DNA of 64,000 bases from Aminipila butyrica (GCF_010669305.1 NZ_CP048649.1:744001-808000); one strand, 5' to 3'. Shown: positions 52,270-60,789, counted from the stretch's first letter. Translations and numbers: made by a program. The notes: generated by a model not told the origin, from the letters alone.

Positions 52270-52491
52270 ATGAGAAATTTAAAGGAAATTAAGTGCGGCG
52301 AAACCGTGACCGTAGCAAAGCTACAAGGAGAAGGCGCGCTGAAAAAAAGAATTATGGATATGGGTATTACAAAAGGGGCAGAAATTTTTGTCCGTAAAGT
52401 AGCACCATTGGGTGACCCAATCGAAATAACGGTCCGAGGATATGAGCTTTCAATTAGAAAAAGCGAGGCCGAAAATATTATTATCGCATAA
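52270..52491 (+). CDS. feoA: FeoA-type ferrous iron transport protein (second copy)
   Basis: 73 residues with the standard FeoA opening (LKEIKCGETVTVAKLQGEG), LKKRIMDMGITKGAEIFV and the ending GYELSIRKSEAENIII. CGGAGGGAAC precedes the ATG. Two tandem FeoA genes before feoB are common in Clostridia. It is 45 bp from the first copy and 35 bp from feoB. Confidence 0.93.
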   Translation: MRNLKEIKCGETVTVAKLQGEGALKKRIMDMGITKGAEIFVRKVAPLGDPIEITVRGYELSIRKSEAENIIIA

Positions 52492-52526
52492 ACGCTTAAA
52501 GTATAGTTGAAACTGGAGGAAAGAAC

Positions 52527-54674
52527 ATGAAGAAAATGACCATTGCCTTGGCAGGTAACCCGAACTGCGGTAAGACCACGATTTTTAACAATTTGACCGG
52601 GTCTAGTCAGTATGTGGGTAACTGGCCGGGCGTAACTGTAGAAAAGAAAGAAGGGAAGTTCAGAGGGAATAAGGATGTAATCATTGCCGATTTACCGGGC
52701 GTTTATTCCTTATCCCCTTATACTTTAGAAGAAGTCATTACCAGAAATTATTTGGTACAAGAATCGCCAGATGTAATTATCAACTTGGTAGATGGAACAA
52801 ACCTGGAAAGAAACTTATACTTAACTACACAGTTGCTGGAATTAGGCATTCCAGTGGTTTTAGGCGTTAATATGGCGGATTTGGTGCGAAAGAACGGCGA
52901 TCAGATCAATCTGGAAAAGCTGTCTCAGGAGCTAGGATGCCCAGTAAGAGAGGTTTCGGCCTTAAAGGGTGAAGGGACGAACGAGTTAGTACAATGTGCC
53001 ATAAAGTTAGCTGGGGCTAACCAGGAACGTCCTTACCAATTCTCCAAACAGGTGGAAGAAACGATTGGTGCCATCGGAGGAGTTGTTCAATCTCGAGTAA
53101 AGGCGGAGCATCTGAGATGGTACGCTGGAAAGCTCTTTGAACGCGACGAAGAGATCCTTAAGGAAATGAAACTGCCGGAGAATTTGCAGCTCCAGGTGGA
53201 AGACATTATCACAAAGCTGGAGAACCAGCTGGATGACGACAGTGAGAGCATTATCGCCAATGCACGGTATGAGTTTATTGGCAAAATCGTAGGGAAAGTC
53301 CTGAAGAAAAAGCAGCGGGGACTAAGCACCTCTGATAAAATAGACCGGGTTGTTACTAACCGGCTGTTGGCTCTGCCTATCTTTGTAGCTATTATGTTTA
53401 TCGTATATTATGTGTCTATCTCTTGGGTTGGTGCTATCGCTACCGACTGGACTAACGACGTACTCTTCGGAGAATACATACAGGGCGGCGTAGGGACCTT
53501 TATGGAAAACGCTGGTACAGCAGCATGGCTTCAGAGCCTAGTAGTAGACGGTATCATCGGCGGCGTAGGCGCTGTATTGGGCTTCGTACCGCAGATGCTG
53601 ATCCTGTTTTTCTTCTTATCTATCCTGGAGGACTGCGGCTATATGGCGCGGGTAGCCTTCATCATGGACCGGATATTCAGAAAGTTCGGTTTGTCTGGGA
53701 AGAGCTTTATTCCCCTTTTGGTAGGTTCCGGTTGTGGAGTTCCGGGTATTATGGCTACTAAAACCATTGAAAATGAAAAGGATCGTCGCATGACGATTAT
53801 GACGACGACGTTTATTCCATGTGGTGCGAAGCTGCCAGTGATTGCGCTGATTGGAGGCGCCATGTTCCCTGATATTCCTTGGCTGGCTCCAGCTATGTAC
53901 TTCATGGGAATTGCAGCGGTAATTTTCTCCGGCATTGCTTTAAAGAAGACTAAAATGTTTGCAGGAGACACGGCTCCTTTCGTTATGGAACTTCCTCAGT
54001 ATCACATGCCGGCGGCAAAGGGCGTTTGGATTCACATGTGGGAGCGAGGCCGGTCCTTCATCATCAAGGCCGGTACTATTATCTTCCTAGCTTGTGCAGC
54101 CATTTGGTTCTTATCTAACTTTGGGTTTACCAATGGTGGTTTCGGTATGGTAGAACAGGGAAACAGCCTCTTGGCAGTTATCGGTTCTATGGTAGCTCCG
54201 ATTTTCGCTCCGTTAGGTTTCGGAAATTGGCAGGCTACAGTAGCTACTTTGACTGGCTTGGTAGCCAAGGAAAACGTAGTAGGTACTCTGGGTGTGCTCC
54301 TGGGTCTTGGAGGAGACGTGGCAGAGGACGATGCTGGCCTTCTCTCCAACATCGCCATGATGTTCCCGCACAGTGTGGCAGCGTTATCATTCTTAGTGTT
54401 TAACCTGTTGTGTGCTCCGTGCTTCGCGGCCATCGGTGCTATCAGAAGAGAAATGAATAATGCAAAATGGACATGGTTTGCCATTGGATATCAGACTGTT
54501 CTGGCCTATGTGGTAGCCCTGATTATTAATCAGCTGGGTGGAGTCCTGACAGGGGTAGCGTCTTTTGGCGCAGGAACTGTAGTGGCTATCGTACTGCTGG
54601 GAATTATGATTTTCATGTTGGTAAGACCTATGCCTAAGGAAAGAGGTGCAGAGGTATGCTGTCAACAATCATAA
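52527..54674 (+). CDS. feoB: Ferrous iron transporter FeoB
   Basis: 715 residues. The N-terminal G domain has GNPNCGKTT, the FeoB-specific YVGNWPGVTVEKKEG, DLPGVYSLSPY and NMAD. A helical spacer domain follows, then the membrane domain with two Gate-like segments, including the Cys-containing GSGCGVPGIMATKTIEN and FIPCGAKLPVI, and the late NLLCAPCFAAIGAIRRE. It imports Fe2+ driven by GTP. CTGGAGGAAAG precedes the ATG. Its 3' end overlaps the next small gene by 19 nt. Confidence 0.97.
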   Translation: MKKMTIALAGNPNCGKTTIFNNLTGSSQYVGNWPGVTVEKKEGKFRGNKDVIIADLPGVYSLSPYTLEEVITRNYLVQESPDVIINLVDGTNLERNLYLTTQLLELGIPVVLGVNMADLVRKNGDQINLEKLSQELGCPVREVSALKGEGTNELVQCAIKLAGANQERPYQFSKQVEETIGAIGGVVQSRVKAEHLRWYAGKLFERDEEILKEMKLPENLQLQVEDIITKLENQLDDDSESIIANARYEFIGKIVGKVLKKKQRGLSTSDKIDRVVTNRLLALPIFVAIMFIVYYVSISWVGAIATDWTNDVLFGEYIQGGVGTFMENAGTAAWLQSLVVDGIIGGVGAVLGFVPQMLILFFFLSILEDCGYMARVAFIMDRIFRKFGLSGKSFIPLLVGSGCGVPGIMATKTIENEKDRRMTIMTTTFIPCGAKLPVIALIGGAMFPDIPWLAPAMYFMGIAAVIFSGIALKKTKMFAGDTAPFVMELPQYHMPAAKGVWIHMWERGRSFIIKAGTIIFLACAAIWFLSNFGFTNGGFGMVEQGNSLLAVIGSMVAPIFAPLGFGNWQATVATLTGLVAKENVVGTLGVLLGLGGDVAEDDAGLLSNIAMMFPHSVAALSFLVFNLLCAPCFAAIGAIRREMNNAKWTWFAIGYQTVLAYVVALIINQLGGVLTGVASFGAGTVVAIVLLGIMIFMLVRPMPKERGAEVCCQQS

Positions 54675-54826
54675 TTAGTGCAGTTTTCGTAGTATTGCTG
54701 GTCTTCGCAGGAAGGTATGTATTCCGCAATGTGAAAGCTGGTAAATGCAGCGGATGCAGCGGGTGTGACGATACATCCCATGAAAGCGGTTGCAGTTGCT
54801 GCGGCAGTGAAACTGTAAAAAAATAG
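54656..54826 (+). CDS. FeoB-associated Cys-rich membrane peptide
   Basis: A 56-residue ORF starting within feoB (AAAGAGGTGCAGAGGT upstream). One N-terminal membrane span (STIIISAVFVVLLVFAG) is followed by a basic segment and six cysteines: CSGCSGC, then CSCC. This is the pattern of the FeoB-associated Cys-rich family (PF12669), thought to help FeoB-mediated iron uptake or act in place of FeoC. Its overlap with feoB implies translational coupling. Confidence 0.82.
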   Translation: MLSTIIISAVFVVLLVFAGRYVFRNVKAGKCSGCSGCDDTSHESGCSCCGSETVKK

Positions 54827-54860
54827 AAGTATAATGCCGTAAGGCAGTTTAAAAAAGGAT

Positions 54861-54882
54861 AGGGTGGCTTGCCGGCCACCCT
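54861..54882 (+). terminator. Hairpin ending the feo operon
   Basis: AGGGTGGC pairs with GCCACCCT over a 6-nt loop, followed only by AAACTTT. Weak as a terminator, and partial read-through to the next three genes is likely. Confidence 0.5.
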
Positions 54883-54898
54883 AAACTTTAACCATACG

Positions 54899-54914
54899 GT
54901 TAGCTTAAGCTAAC
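54899..54914. promoter_or_regulatory. Candidate iron-type operator, element 4
   Basis: GTTAGCTTAAGCTAAC, a perfect 16-bp palindrome, 18 bp before the DUF3793 gene. It is the most symmetric of the four elements and suggests this trio responds to the same regulator as feo. Confidence 0.55.
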
Positions 54915-54932
54915 TAAAAAAGAGGTAAGCAG

Positions 54933-55493
54933 ATGCTGGAAAAACTGATTATTGAAAATTGTGCGCCTACGCTGGCCAACTTGAAGACCGGAGAAATTGT
55001 CAATTACCGGTTTACCAATTCCACACAGGCGAAAAAGGAAATAGACCGATTGCAGGAAAAGCTGAAAGAAAAGGGCATCGATATCGAAATCTTGCAGGAG
55101 AGAGAAAAGAGCTTTCTATTGTATGTATATCGACGGACACGTCTGGCTCGAGATTTATCATGTCCTGTGGCTCGGGAGCTGCTGCATAAGCAGGGTTATC
55201 GGGCCGGGGAGCTAAACGAGATGGTCGGCTGGCTTCGGGCTAGGGTTAATGACAGCACCCAAAAAGGCTGTTTCCCCCATGAGATTGGCTTGTTTCTCAG
55301 TTATCCCGTACAGGATGTCAAAGGTTTTATGGAAAACCAAGGGAAAAATTGTAGATGTTGTGGTTATTGGAAAGTTTATCAGGAAGAAGAAGCCGCTGTG
55401 CGGATGTTCGCTAAGTTCGATAAGTGTCGGGCGGTGTATCGGAAACGGTGCAGTGAAGGTGCAGGCATCTATCGGCTGACAGTCGCTTGTTAA
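54933..55493 (+). CDS. DUF3793 family protein
   Basis: 186 residues. The family pattern is visible in FPHEIGLFLSYPVQDVKGFM, then NCRCCGYWKVYQEEEAA and the ending YRLTVAC. The N-terminus has LENCAPTLANLKTGEIVNY. It has no signal or membrane span, and several Cys (CRCC). Members frequently sit next to flavodoxin and DUF2325 genes in gut Clostridia. No function is established. AGAGGTAAGC precedes the ATG. Confidence 0.82.
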   Translation: MLEKLIIENCAPTLANLKTGEIVNYRFTNSTQAKKEIDRLQEKLKEKGIDIEILQEREKSFLLYVYRRTRLARDLSCPVARELLHKQGYRAGELNEMVGWLRARVNDSTQKGCFPHEIGLFLSYPVQDVKGFMENQGKNCRCCGYWKVYQEEEAAVRMFAKFDKCRAVYRKRCSEGAGIYRLTVAC

Positions 55494-55533
55494 ACGCAAA
55501 AACCCGTGAGAGAAAGGAATAGGTCGCAAAGAT

Positions 55534-55959
55534 ATGAAGAAGATGGCAGTAGTTTATTGGAGCGGAACAGGAAATACAGAGCAGATGGCAGAGGCTGTTT
55601 TTCAGGGAGCCAAAGAAGCTGGCGCAGAGGCTGAGCTTTTCCAGGTAGGTCAGTTCTCCGCGAAATCGGTGGAAGACTTTGATGTGGTGATTTTCGGTTG
55701 TCCGTCCATGGGAGCTGAGGTTTTGGAAGAAGCAGAGTTTGAACCGGTGTATGAAGCCTGCAAGGGTAAGCTGTCCGGCAAGACTCTGGGGCTCTTCGGC
55801 TCTTATGGCTGGGGAGACGGCGAATGGATGAGAGATTGGGAACAGGACGTGCTTCAGCTTGGAGCTTTACTTCCTCAAGGATATTTAATTTTAAATGAGA
55901 CGCCAGACCAAGAGGGGCTGGAAGAGTGCAAAAATTACGGAAAGAATCTAGCCGGATAG
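55534..55959 (+). CDS. Flavodoxin
   Basis: 141 residues. The FMN phosphate-binding loop is YWSGTGNTEQMAEAV and the isoalloxazine-contact loops are FGCPSMGAEVLEE and FGSYGWGDGEWMRDW. It carries single electrons at low potential and typically replaces ferredoxin when iron is scarce. That fits its place behind an operator-like element shared with feo. AAAGGAATAG lies upstream. Confidence 0.93.
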   Translation: MKKMAVVYWSGTGNTEQMAEAVFQGAKEAGAEAELFQVGQFSAKSVEDFDVVIFGCPSMGAEVLEEAEFEPVYEACKGKLSGKTLGLFGSYGWGDGEWMRDWEQDVLQLGALLPQGYLILNETPDQEGLEECKNYGKNLAG

Positions 55960-55985
55960 GCGGATAAGAGAAAAGGAGTGTTGAT

Positions 55986-56297
55986 ATGAGCGTTGTGATA
56001 GTAGGCGGAAATGAGCGGATGGTAACCCAATACAAGGGCATCTGTAAGGAGTTTGGGTATAAAGCGAAGGTATTTGCCAAGATGACCACTGATTTCAAGA
56101 AAAAAATTGGATCGCCGGACTTAATCATCCTCTTTACCAACACGGTGTCCCACAAGCTGGTGCACAGCGCCGTCCAAGAGGCGGAGCGATGTAATTCTCA
56201 TGTGATTCGCTGCCATAGCAGCAGTTCTTGTGCCTTGAAGAAGGTACTGAACGATCATTGCAACGGCAATTGTAAAGAGTGCCAGTATCATAACTAG
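55986..56297 (+). CDS. DUF2325 family protein
   Basis: 103 residues of the DUF2325 type: MSVVIVGGNERM at the start, DLIILFTNTVSHKLVHSA in the middle and HCNGNCKECQYH with Cys/His at the end. Members occur with iron or stress genes and have been linked to metal or redox functions without proof. AAAAGGAGTG precedes the ATG. The terminator 56372-56405 ends the transcript. Confidence 0.85.
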   Translation: MSVVIVGGNERMVTQYKGICKEFGYKAKVFAKMTTDFKKKIGSPDLIILFTNTVSHKLVHSAVQEAERCNSHVIRCHSSSSCALKKVLNDHCNGNCKECQYHN

Positions 56298-56371
56298 GGG
56301 AAGACTGAACATTGGGATAGGACCTAAAATGGGGTAAAGAGCACATCGAGGAGATAGTCAATAAAATGAAG

Positions 56372-56405
56372 AAAAGCCTGATTGGATTATGCCAATCAGG
56401 CTTTT
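56372..56405. terminator. Bidirectional terminator
   Basis: AAAAGCCTGATTGG pairs perfectly with CCAATCAGGCTTTT over 6 nt. It is flanked by an A run on one side and a T run on the other, serving both the DUF2325 gene and the convergent Mrp gene. Confidence 0.85.
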
Positions 56406-56469
56406 GTGATATGCAAAATTAAATTTATTCAATAGAGGAGTGGGCCAGAGGAAGGGATTTAGTTCTGCC

Positions 56470-57741
56470 TTAGTGGCAGCTGCCTCCACAAGAACCCTGT
56501 CCGCCGCAAGAGCCTCCTGTAGCGTGTTCGTGTCCGCACTGGTGCTCACCCTGAGCCGACTGGTGTTCCTTCTGGTTGTGACGATCACAGGTAGGCTGAT
56601 TGCTGACGGTTAAGGCCCCTTTTAGATACAGCTCAACCTGCTCTTGGCTGGGGCCAGCAACGCCTGCCGCTACAGTAATGCCGGAGCCTGCCAGGGCTTG
56701 AATGGCACCATCACCGATGCCTCCGCAGAGCACTGTCCGGACCCCCTGATGGGCTAGGAACTCTGCTAGCGCGCCATGGCCTCCACAGTCGGCTGTAATC
56801 AGTTCTGAGCTCTTTATTTCACCTCGCTGGATGTCAAATAGCTGAAATTGCTTTGCGTGGCCGAAATGCTGAAAAATTTGCCCATCTTCATAAGGAACAG
56901 CCACCTTGGCATTCAGTAGGCCTTCCAATAAATCTGCCAATTCATCCAGCCATGGCCCTTCCACGGATTCGATAGCTCCGCGGTCTACAGCAGATGCCAA
57001 CTGGGGTTGAATCGGCAGTCGAGCAACCTGATCGATGCCATACTCCTCCGCTACCTGCTGAATACGGCTTTCTCCAAAGATAGCATGAGATTGGCCGCAG
57101 TCTGGACAGACGAAATAAGACATATTTTCCACAATCCCCAAAATAGGAATATTCATCAGCTGTGCCATCTTTACCGCTTTGCCTACAATCATCGATACCA
57201 GTTCCTGAGGGGACGTGACAATGACAATACCATCTACTGGCAGCGATTGAAAGACGGTTAGGGGTACATCGCCGGTTCCCGGCGGCATGTCGATAAACAT
57301 AAAATCTACGTCATCCCCCCAGATTACGTCAGACCAAAACTGCTTGACTGTCCCCGCGATAATCGGTCCGCGCCAGACCACGGGATCGCTGTCTTCTTCC
57401 AACAAAGAGTTGATAGACATGGTGCGGATGCCGGAATCTGTATCCACGGTCAAGATACCCGCCTCTGTACCCAGTGCTTTTTCCTGGAGGCCAAAGGCCT
57501 TGGGAATGGATGGACCGGTAATATCCGCATCCAAGATAGCTGTCACATAGTTTCGCCTGTTCATAAGCACGGCTAAAAGGGAGGTGACCATGGATTTGCC
57601 TACGCCGCCTTTGCCGCTGACGATACCGATGACTTTTTTCACTTGGCTTAAGGAATTGGATTCTTCCAGAAAGCTCTCAGGGGCAGTCCGGTCTTTGCAG
57701 TCCGCACTGCAACTTCCGCAGTTATTTGTACAATCGCTCAT
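56470..57741 (-). CDS. Mrp/NBP35-type Fe-S carrier ATPase fused to a NifX-like domain
   Basis: 423 residues. A Cys-rich start (CTNNCGSCSADC) is followed by the P-loop ATPase with the deviant Walker A GKGGVGKSM, the DADITGPSIPKAFG motif, MPPGTGDVP and the CPDCG cluster-binding pair. From about 280 a NifX/NafY-like dinitrogenase cofactor-type domain starts (KVAVPYEDGQIFQHFGHAKQF). The tail is rich in His, Cys and Gly (EHQCGHEHATGGSCGG). It probably carries or inserts iron-sulfur clusters; the tail suggests metal storage. It is downstream of the DUF134 regulator on the same strand, 12 nt away. Confidence 0.9.
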   Translation of the reverse strand: MSDCTNNCGSCSADCKDRTAPESFLEESNSLSQVKKVIGIVSGKGGVGKSMVTSLLAVLMNRRNYVTAILDADITGPSIPKAFGLQEKALGTEAGILTVDTDSGIRTMSINSLLEEDSDPVVWRGPIIAGTVKQFWSDVIWGDDVDFMFIDMPPGTGDVPLTVFQSLPVDGIVIVTSPQELVSMIVGKAVKMAQLMNIPILGIVENMSYFVCPDCGQSHAIFGESRIQQVAEEYGIDQVARLPIQPQLASAVDRGAIESVEGPWLDELADLLEGLLNAKVAVPYEDGQIFQHFGHAKQFQLFDIQRGEIKSSELITADCGGHGALAEFLAHQGVRTVLCGGIGDGAIQALAGSGITVAAGVAGPSQEQVELYLKGALTVSNQPTCDRHNQKEHQSAQGEHQCGHEHATGGSCGGQGSCGGSCH

Positions 57742-57753
57742 TTTTCTTCTCCT

Positions 57754-58164
57754 TTAATCCTCTATATGGGGGGTTCCTGATCGGTGGCATTTTTTGGTGC
57801 AGCCCCGTCCGCAGCCTGATTCAAAGTTTTCGCATAGAATGTAGTCGCCTCCAGTGATGGTCAGCAGCTTGCCGTGTACGAGGGCATCGGCTAGCTTTTG
57901 ACGGGCATCGTTGTAGATGCCTTGGACGGTGGTTCTGGCGATGCCCATTTGACGGGCACACTCTTCCTGGGTGCATCCTTCCAGATCCATGAGACGGATG
58001 GCCTCGTATTCGTCTACGGACATTTGGATACCGTGGCAGCTTGGATTGCCTTGGCCGCAGAGGTAATTTGTTGGAGCCGCTCCAGAGGGACTGGACCAAA
58101 GGGGCCCAAAACACTGGATTCGAGGCATACAACAGACCTTTCTAAACTTTCGTGGTCTGGGCAT
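57754..58164 (-). CDS. DUF134 family HTH regulator
   Basis: 136 residues. The opening MPRPRKFRKVCCMP is typical, and the helix-turn-helix resembles sigma-70 region 4 (VDEYEAIRLMDLEGCTQEEC, then ARQMGIARTTVQGIY). Cys-rich stretches at both ends (CGQGNPSC, CGRGCTKKCH) suggest metal binding. It is transcribed with the Mrp-NifX gene, a pairing seen in many anaerobes. GGAGG precedes the ATG. The upstream region has two palindromes that could be its own operators. Confidence 0.88.
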   Translation of the reverse strand: MPRPRKFRKVCCMPRIQCFGPLWSSPSGAAPTNYLCGQGNPSCHGIQMSVDEYEAIRLMDLEGCTQEECARQMGIARTTVQGIYNDARQKLADALVHGKLLTITGGDYILCENFESGCGRGCTKKCHRSGTPHIED

Positions 58165-58185
58165 GAGGACCTCCTTCGTGAGTTT

Positions 58186-58199
58186 ATGTCATATGACAT
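58186..58199. promoter_or_regulatory. Candidate DUF134 operator 1
   Basis: ATGTCATATGACAT, a perfect 14-bp palindrome in the leader just upstream of the DUF134 gene start. Confidence 0.5.
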
Positions 58200-58215
58200 T
58201 TATTCTTTGTAAATC

Positions 58216-58243
58216 ATCATATCACATTAACGACATATGTCAA
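58216..58243 (-). promoter_or_regulatory. Promoter of DUF134-Mrp with overlapping palindrome
   Basis: On the minus strand TTGACA (58243-58238), 16-bp spacer, TATGAT (58221-58216). The palindrome GACATATGTC at 58232-58241 overlaps the -35 box and shares the CATATG core with operator 1. Confidence 0.65.
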
Positions 58244-58287
58244 TAACTTATTCTATGCGTTTTTTCTTTTTCAATACCTAATGAATG

Positions 58288-58332
58288 CAAAAAAGAAAGC
58301 CCCCTTGACTAGGTGAAAGAGTAGTCAAGGGG
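58288..58332 (-). terminator. Rho-independent terminator after the PocR-domain gene
   Basis: CCCCTTGACTA pairs perfectly with TAGTCAAGGGG across 10 nt. On the minus strand it is followed by GCTTTCTTTTTT. Confidence 0.8.
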
Positions 58333-58402
58333 TGGTGAAAGGAGTAATTATATAAAATATCAAAAAATATTTATATATGATAGAGGATGAATGGGTTCGG
58401 TT

Positions 58403-59185
58403 TTACAGTTCAATTTTACTCATGGCCTGGATAGCTTTTCTTACTATGGTAGAGTAATCTTGAATCTCCGAATATATCCTGGCAGCATTGGTGGATATGG
58501 ATTCAATCTCCTGGGCTACGACGGCGAAGCCGACACCAGCTTGTCCGGCCCGAGCGGCTTCTACAGAAGCGTTCAGAGCTAAAATCTTTTCCATAGCTGC
58601 TACCTTTTGAAGTTCTTTAATTTTATTGTTGATGGAGTCAATCGACTCTACTACGTAGTGCATCTGCTCATCAAAGACCCGCATTTTTTCTTTGTTCATG
58701 GCCTCAAAGTAGCTTAAGTTGACTAATTGATTCATGAACTCACCCAACATCTGTGCTCCGGCTCGAATTGTTTTTTCATCCCGTATAGGGACCTTGCGCA
58801 GAGCCGCAAGGTAGGTCTCTTCAGGTATGTCAAGCTCTTGAGCAATTTTCCGAAACTTTTCTTCATCAGGTGGTGCCGGGAGCACTTGACCGCCGATGAT
58901 AGCCCCCACCTTTTCGCCATGGATAATTAAATCGGTGGAGAAATCCATGAGACCAGCGTGGCAGTAGTAAGCTCCTGTGCACTCATTATCACATTTGACA
59001 CAACGCCTGAGCCCCTCTTCAGAGCCTCTGGTATACTTGATACAAAAATCAGTAAAGTTGCTGCCTTGGGAAATGTAGTTGCCCTGAGCGTCCACAGCGA
59101 TGGCTGCTAAGCCTGTAGCATCTGAAAACAAATCTTGAATCTGCTGGAATTTCTTTAAATCTAAAAACTTTTCTAATTTAATCAT
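58403..59185 (-). CDS. Cytosolic PocR-domain sensor with a short chemoreceptor signalling tip
   Basis: 260 residues from the ATG at 59185 (AAGGAAG upstream); a frame to 59245 exists without a site. Residues 1-165 match a PocR ligand-binding domain (LFSDATGLAAIAVDAQGNY, CVKCDNECTGAYYCHAG, KVGAIIGGQVLPAP). The end has a short methyl-accepting-chemotaxis-type helix with the tip sequence ALNASVEAARAGQAG, GVGFAVVAQEI. It lacks membrane spans and most of the long coiled coil, so it is a soluble signalling protein. Neighbouring chemotaxis genes are absent. Confidence 0.83.
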   Translation of the reverse strand: MIKLEKFLDLKKFQQIQDLFSDATGLAAIAVDAQGNYISQGSNFTDFCIKYTRGSEEGLRRCVKCDNECTGAYYCHAGLMDFSTDLIIHGEKVGAIIGGQVLPAPPDEEKFRKIAQELDIPEETYLAALRKVPIRDEKTIRAGAQMLGEFMNQLVNLSYFEAMNKEKMRVFDEQMHYVVESIDSINNKIKELQKVAAMEKILALNASVEAARAGQAGVGFAVVAQEIESISTNAARIYSEIQDYSTIVRKAIQAMSKIEL

Positions 59186-59430
59186 TCTCAAAACTTCCTT
59201 TGCCTGTTCAGCACCGAGTATTTTCAAATAGCTTGTTTTCATCATACGTAAAATCTAAGTAAAAGAAAAGGTAAAATTTTGCTGAAAAAAGATACTTTCT
59301 ATATTGCTGGGAGCACGCAAGAGGATAAAAATGTTCCATAGAGGGGTAGAACGGATTGACGGTAAGACAGACACTATGATAAGATGTACAAGATAATGTA
59401 TATTTTTTCATCAAAGGAAAAGGTAGGTTT

Positions 59431-60111
59431 ATGAAGAACAAGATTAAAACAGCTGCAGAAGCGGTCCAGGACATTCAGGACGGCGCTGTCATCATGGTAG
59501 GCGGATTTATGGCCTGCGGCACACCAGAAATTTTAGTAGATGCGTTGGTGGAAAAAGGTGTTAAGGACCTGACTATCATTTGTAACGATGCAGGGGTACC
59601 TGGCAGAGGCGTTGGAAAGTTGTTATCTAACGGTCAGATTAAGACGCTGATTGCTTCTCACGTGGGATTAAACCCAGAAGTTGCCATGCGTATGAACACC
59701 GATGTAGAAGCAGATAAGCTGGAATGTATTTTAATTCCCCAGGGAACCTTGGCAGAGAAGATTCGGGCAGGCGGAGCCGGTCTGGGCGGATTTTTGACTC
59801 CTACAGGAGTAGGTACTCTGGTGGCTGAAGGGAAAGAAGTCATCAACCTCAAAGGCAGAGACTATCTGCTGGAAGAACCACTGACGGCTGATTTTGCCTT
59901 AATTAGAGGCTCGGTAACGGATACCTTTGGTAACACCATTTACAACGGAACTACCAGAACATTTAATCCAATGATGGCTACGGCAGCCGGTCATGTCATC
60001 GTAGGTGCCTGTGAAATCGTTGAAGTAGGTGAAATTGATCCCAACCATGTAGTCACTTCAGGCATTTTTGTAGATTCGATTGTAGGAGGAGAAAAATCAT
60101 GGGAGATATAA
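59431..60111 (+). CDS. ctfA: CoA transferase subunit A (acetoacetate/butyrate type)
   Basis: 226 residues of the 3-oxoacid CoA transferase alpha family: DIQDGAVIMVGGFMACGTPE, AGVPGRGVGKLLSNGQI, RAGGAGLGGFLTPTG and the ending VEVGEIDPNHVVTSG. The reaction moves CoA between short-chain acids, for example acetate or butyrate and acetoacetate. AAAGGAAAAGG precedes the ATG. It overlaps subunit B by 13 nt. AtoD is an equivalent name. Confidence 0.92.
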   Translation: MKNKIKTAAEAVQDIQDGAVIMVGGFMACGTPEILVDALVEKGVKDLTIICNDAGVPGRGVGKLLSNGQIKTLIASHVGLNPEVAMRMNTDVEADKLECILIPQGTLAEKIRAGGAGLGGFLTPTGVGTLVAEGKEVINLKGRDYLLEEPLTADFALIRGSVTDTFGNTIYNGTTRTFNPMMATAAGHVIVGACEIVEVGEIDPNHVVTSGIFVDSIVGGEKSWEI

Positions 60112-60752
60112 AGGTAAGAATTGCTAAGCGGGTAGCCCGGGAATTGAAGGACGGCGATGTCGTAAATCTAGGAATCGGCGTACCTACTCTAGTGGCTAAC
60201 CATCTGCCAGAGGGCGTGGAAATCGTGCTCCAGTCAGAAAATGGCATTATGGGCATGGGCGCTGCACCGGAGGCAGGCAGCGAAAATGTAGATATTATCA
60301 ATGCAGGGGCTCAGCATGTGACCATCAATACAGGAGGGCAGTTCTTTGATGCGGCTACCTCCTTTGGCATTATCCGTGGTGGTCACGTAGATGCCACCAT
60401 TTTAGGAGCTTTGCAGGTGGACAAGGAAGGAAATCTGTCCAATTGGATTGTACCGGGTAAAATGGTACCAGGCATGGGCGGAGCGATGGATTTGGTAGTC
60501 GGTGCGAAGAAGGTTATCGTAGCCATGCAGCACACCCAAAAGGGAAACCATAAGATTCTGGAAAAGTGTACCCTGCCTTTCACAGCCTTGAAGGTGGTGG
60601 ATATGATTATCACAGAGATGGGTGTTATGGAAGTAACGCCAGAAGGACTGCTGTTGACAGAGCTGCACCCGGATTTTTCTCTGGAAGATATTCAAGCGGC
60701 CACCGGCTGCACACTGATTCCGGCAGAAAACCTGAAGGAAATGGTTGAATAA
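60099..60752 (+). CDS. ctfB: CoA transferase subunit B (acetoacetate/butyrate type)
   Basis: 217 residues. The catalytic Glu lies in LQSENGIMGMG and the oxyanion/CoA elements are in NLGIGVPTLVAN and GGHVDATILGALQVD. It forms the heteromer with subunit A, starting inside that gene. Together with PFOR and PduL it fits fermentation to acetate and butyrate. TAGGAGGAG precedes the ATG. Substrate choice cannot be read from sequence. Confidence 0.92.
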   Translation: MGDIKVRIAKRVARELKDGDVVNLGIGVPTLVANHLPEGVEIVLQSENGIMGMGAAPEAGSENVDIINAGAQHVTINTGGQFFDAATSFGIIRGGHVDATILGALQVDKEGNLSNWIVPGKMVPGMGGAMDLVVGAKKVIVAMQHTQKGNHKILEKCTLPFTALKVVDMIITEMGVMEVTPEGLLLTELHPDFSLEDIQAATGCTLIPAENLKEMVE

Positions 60753-60789
60753 TAAGAACGCAAAACAAGTTTTGGCGACAATAAAAAAC

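Noticed and set aside
54656..54826. Out-of-frame extension of feoB caused by a frameshift
   Set aside because: feoB has its natural C-terminal end, and the overlapping ORF has its own start, membrane span and Cys pattern of a known FeoB partner family.
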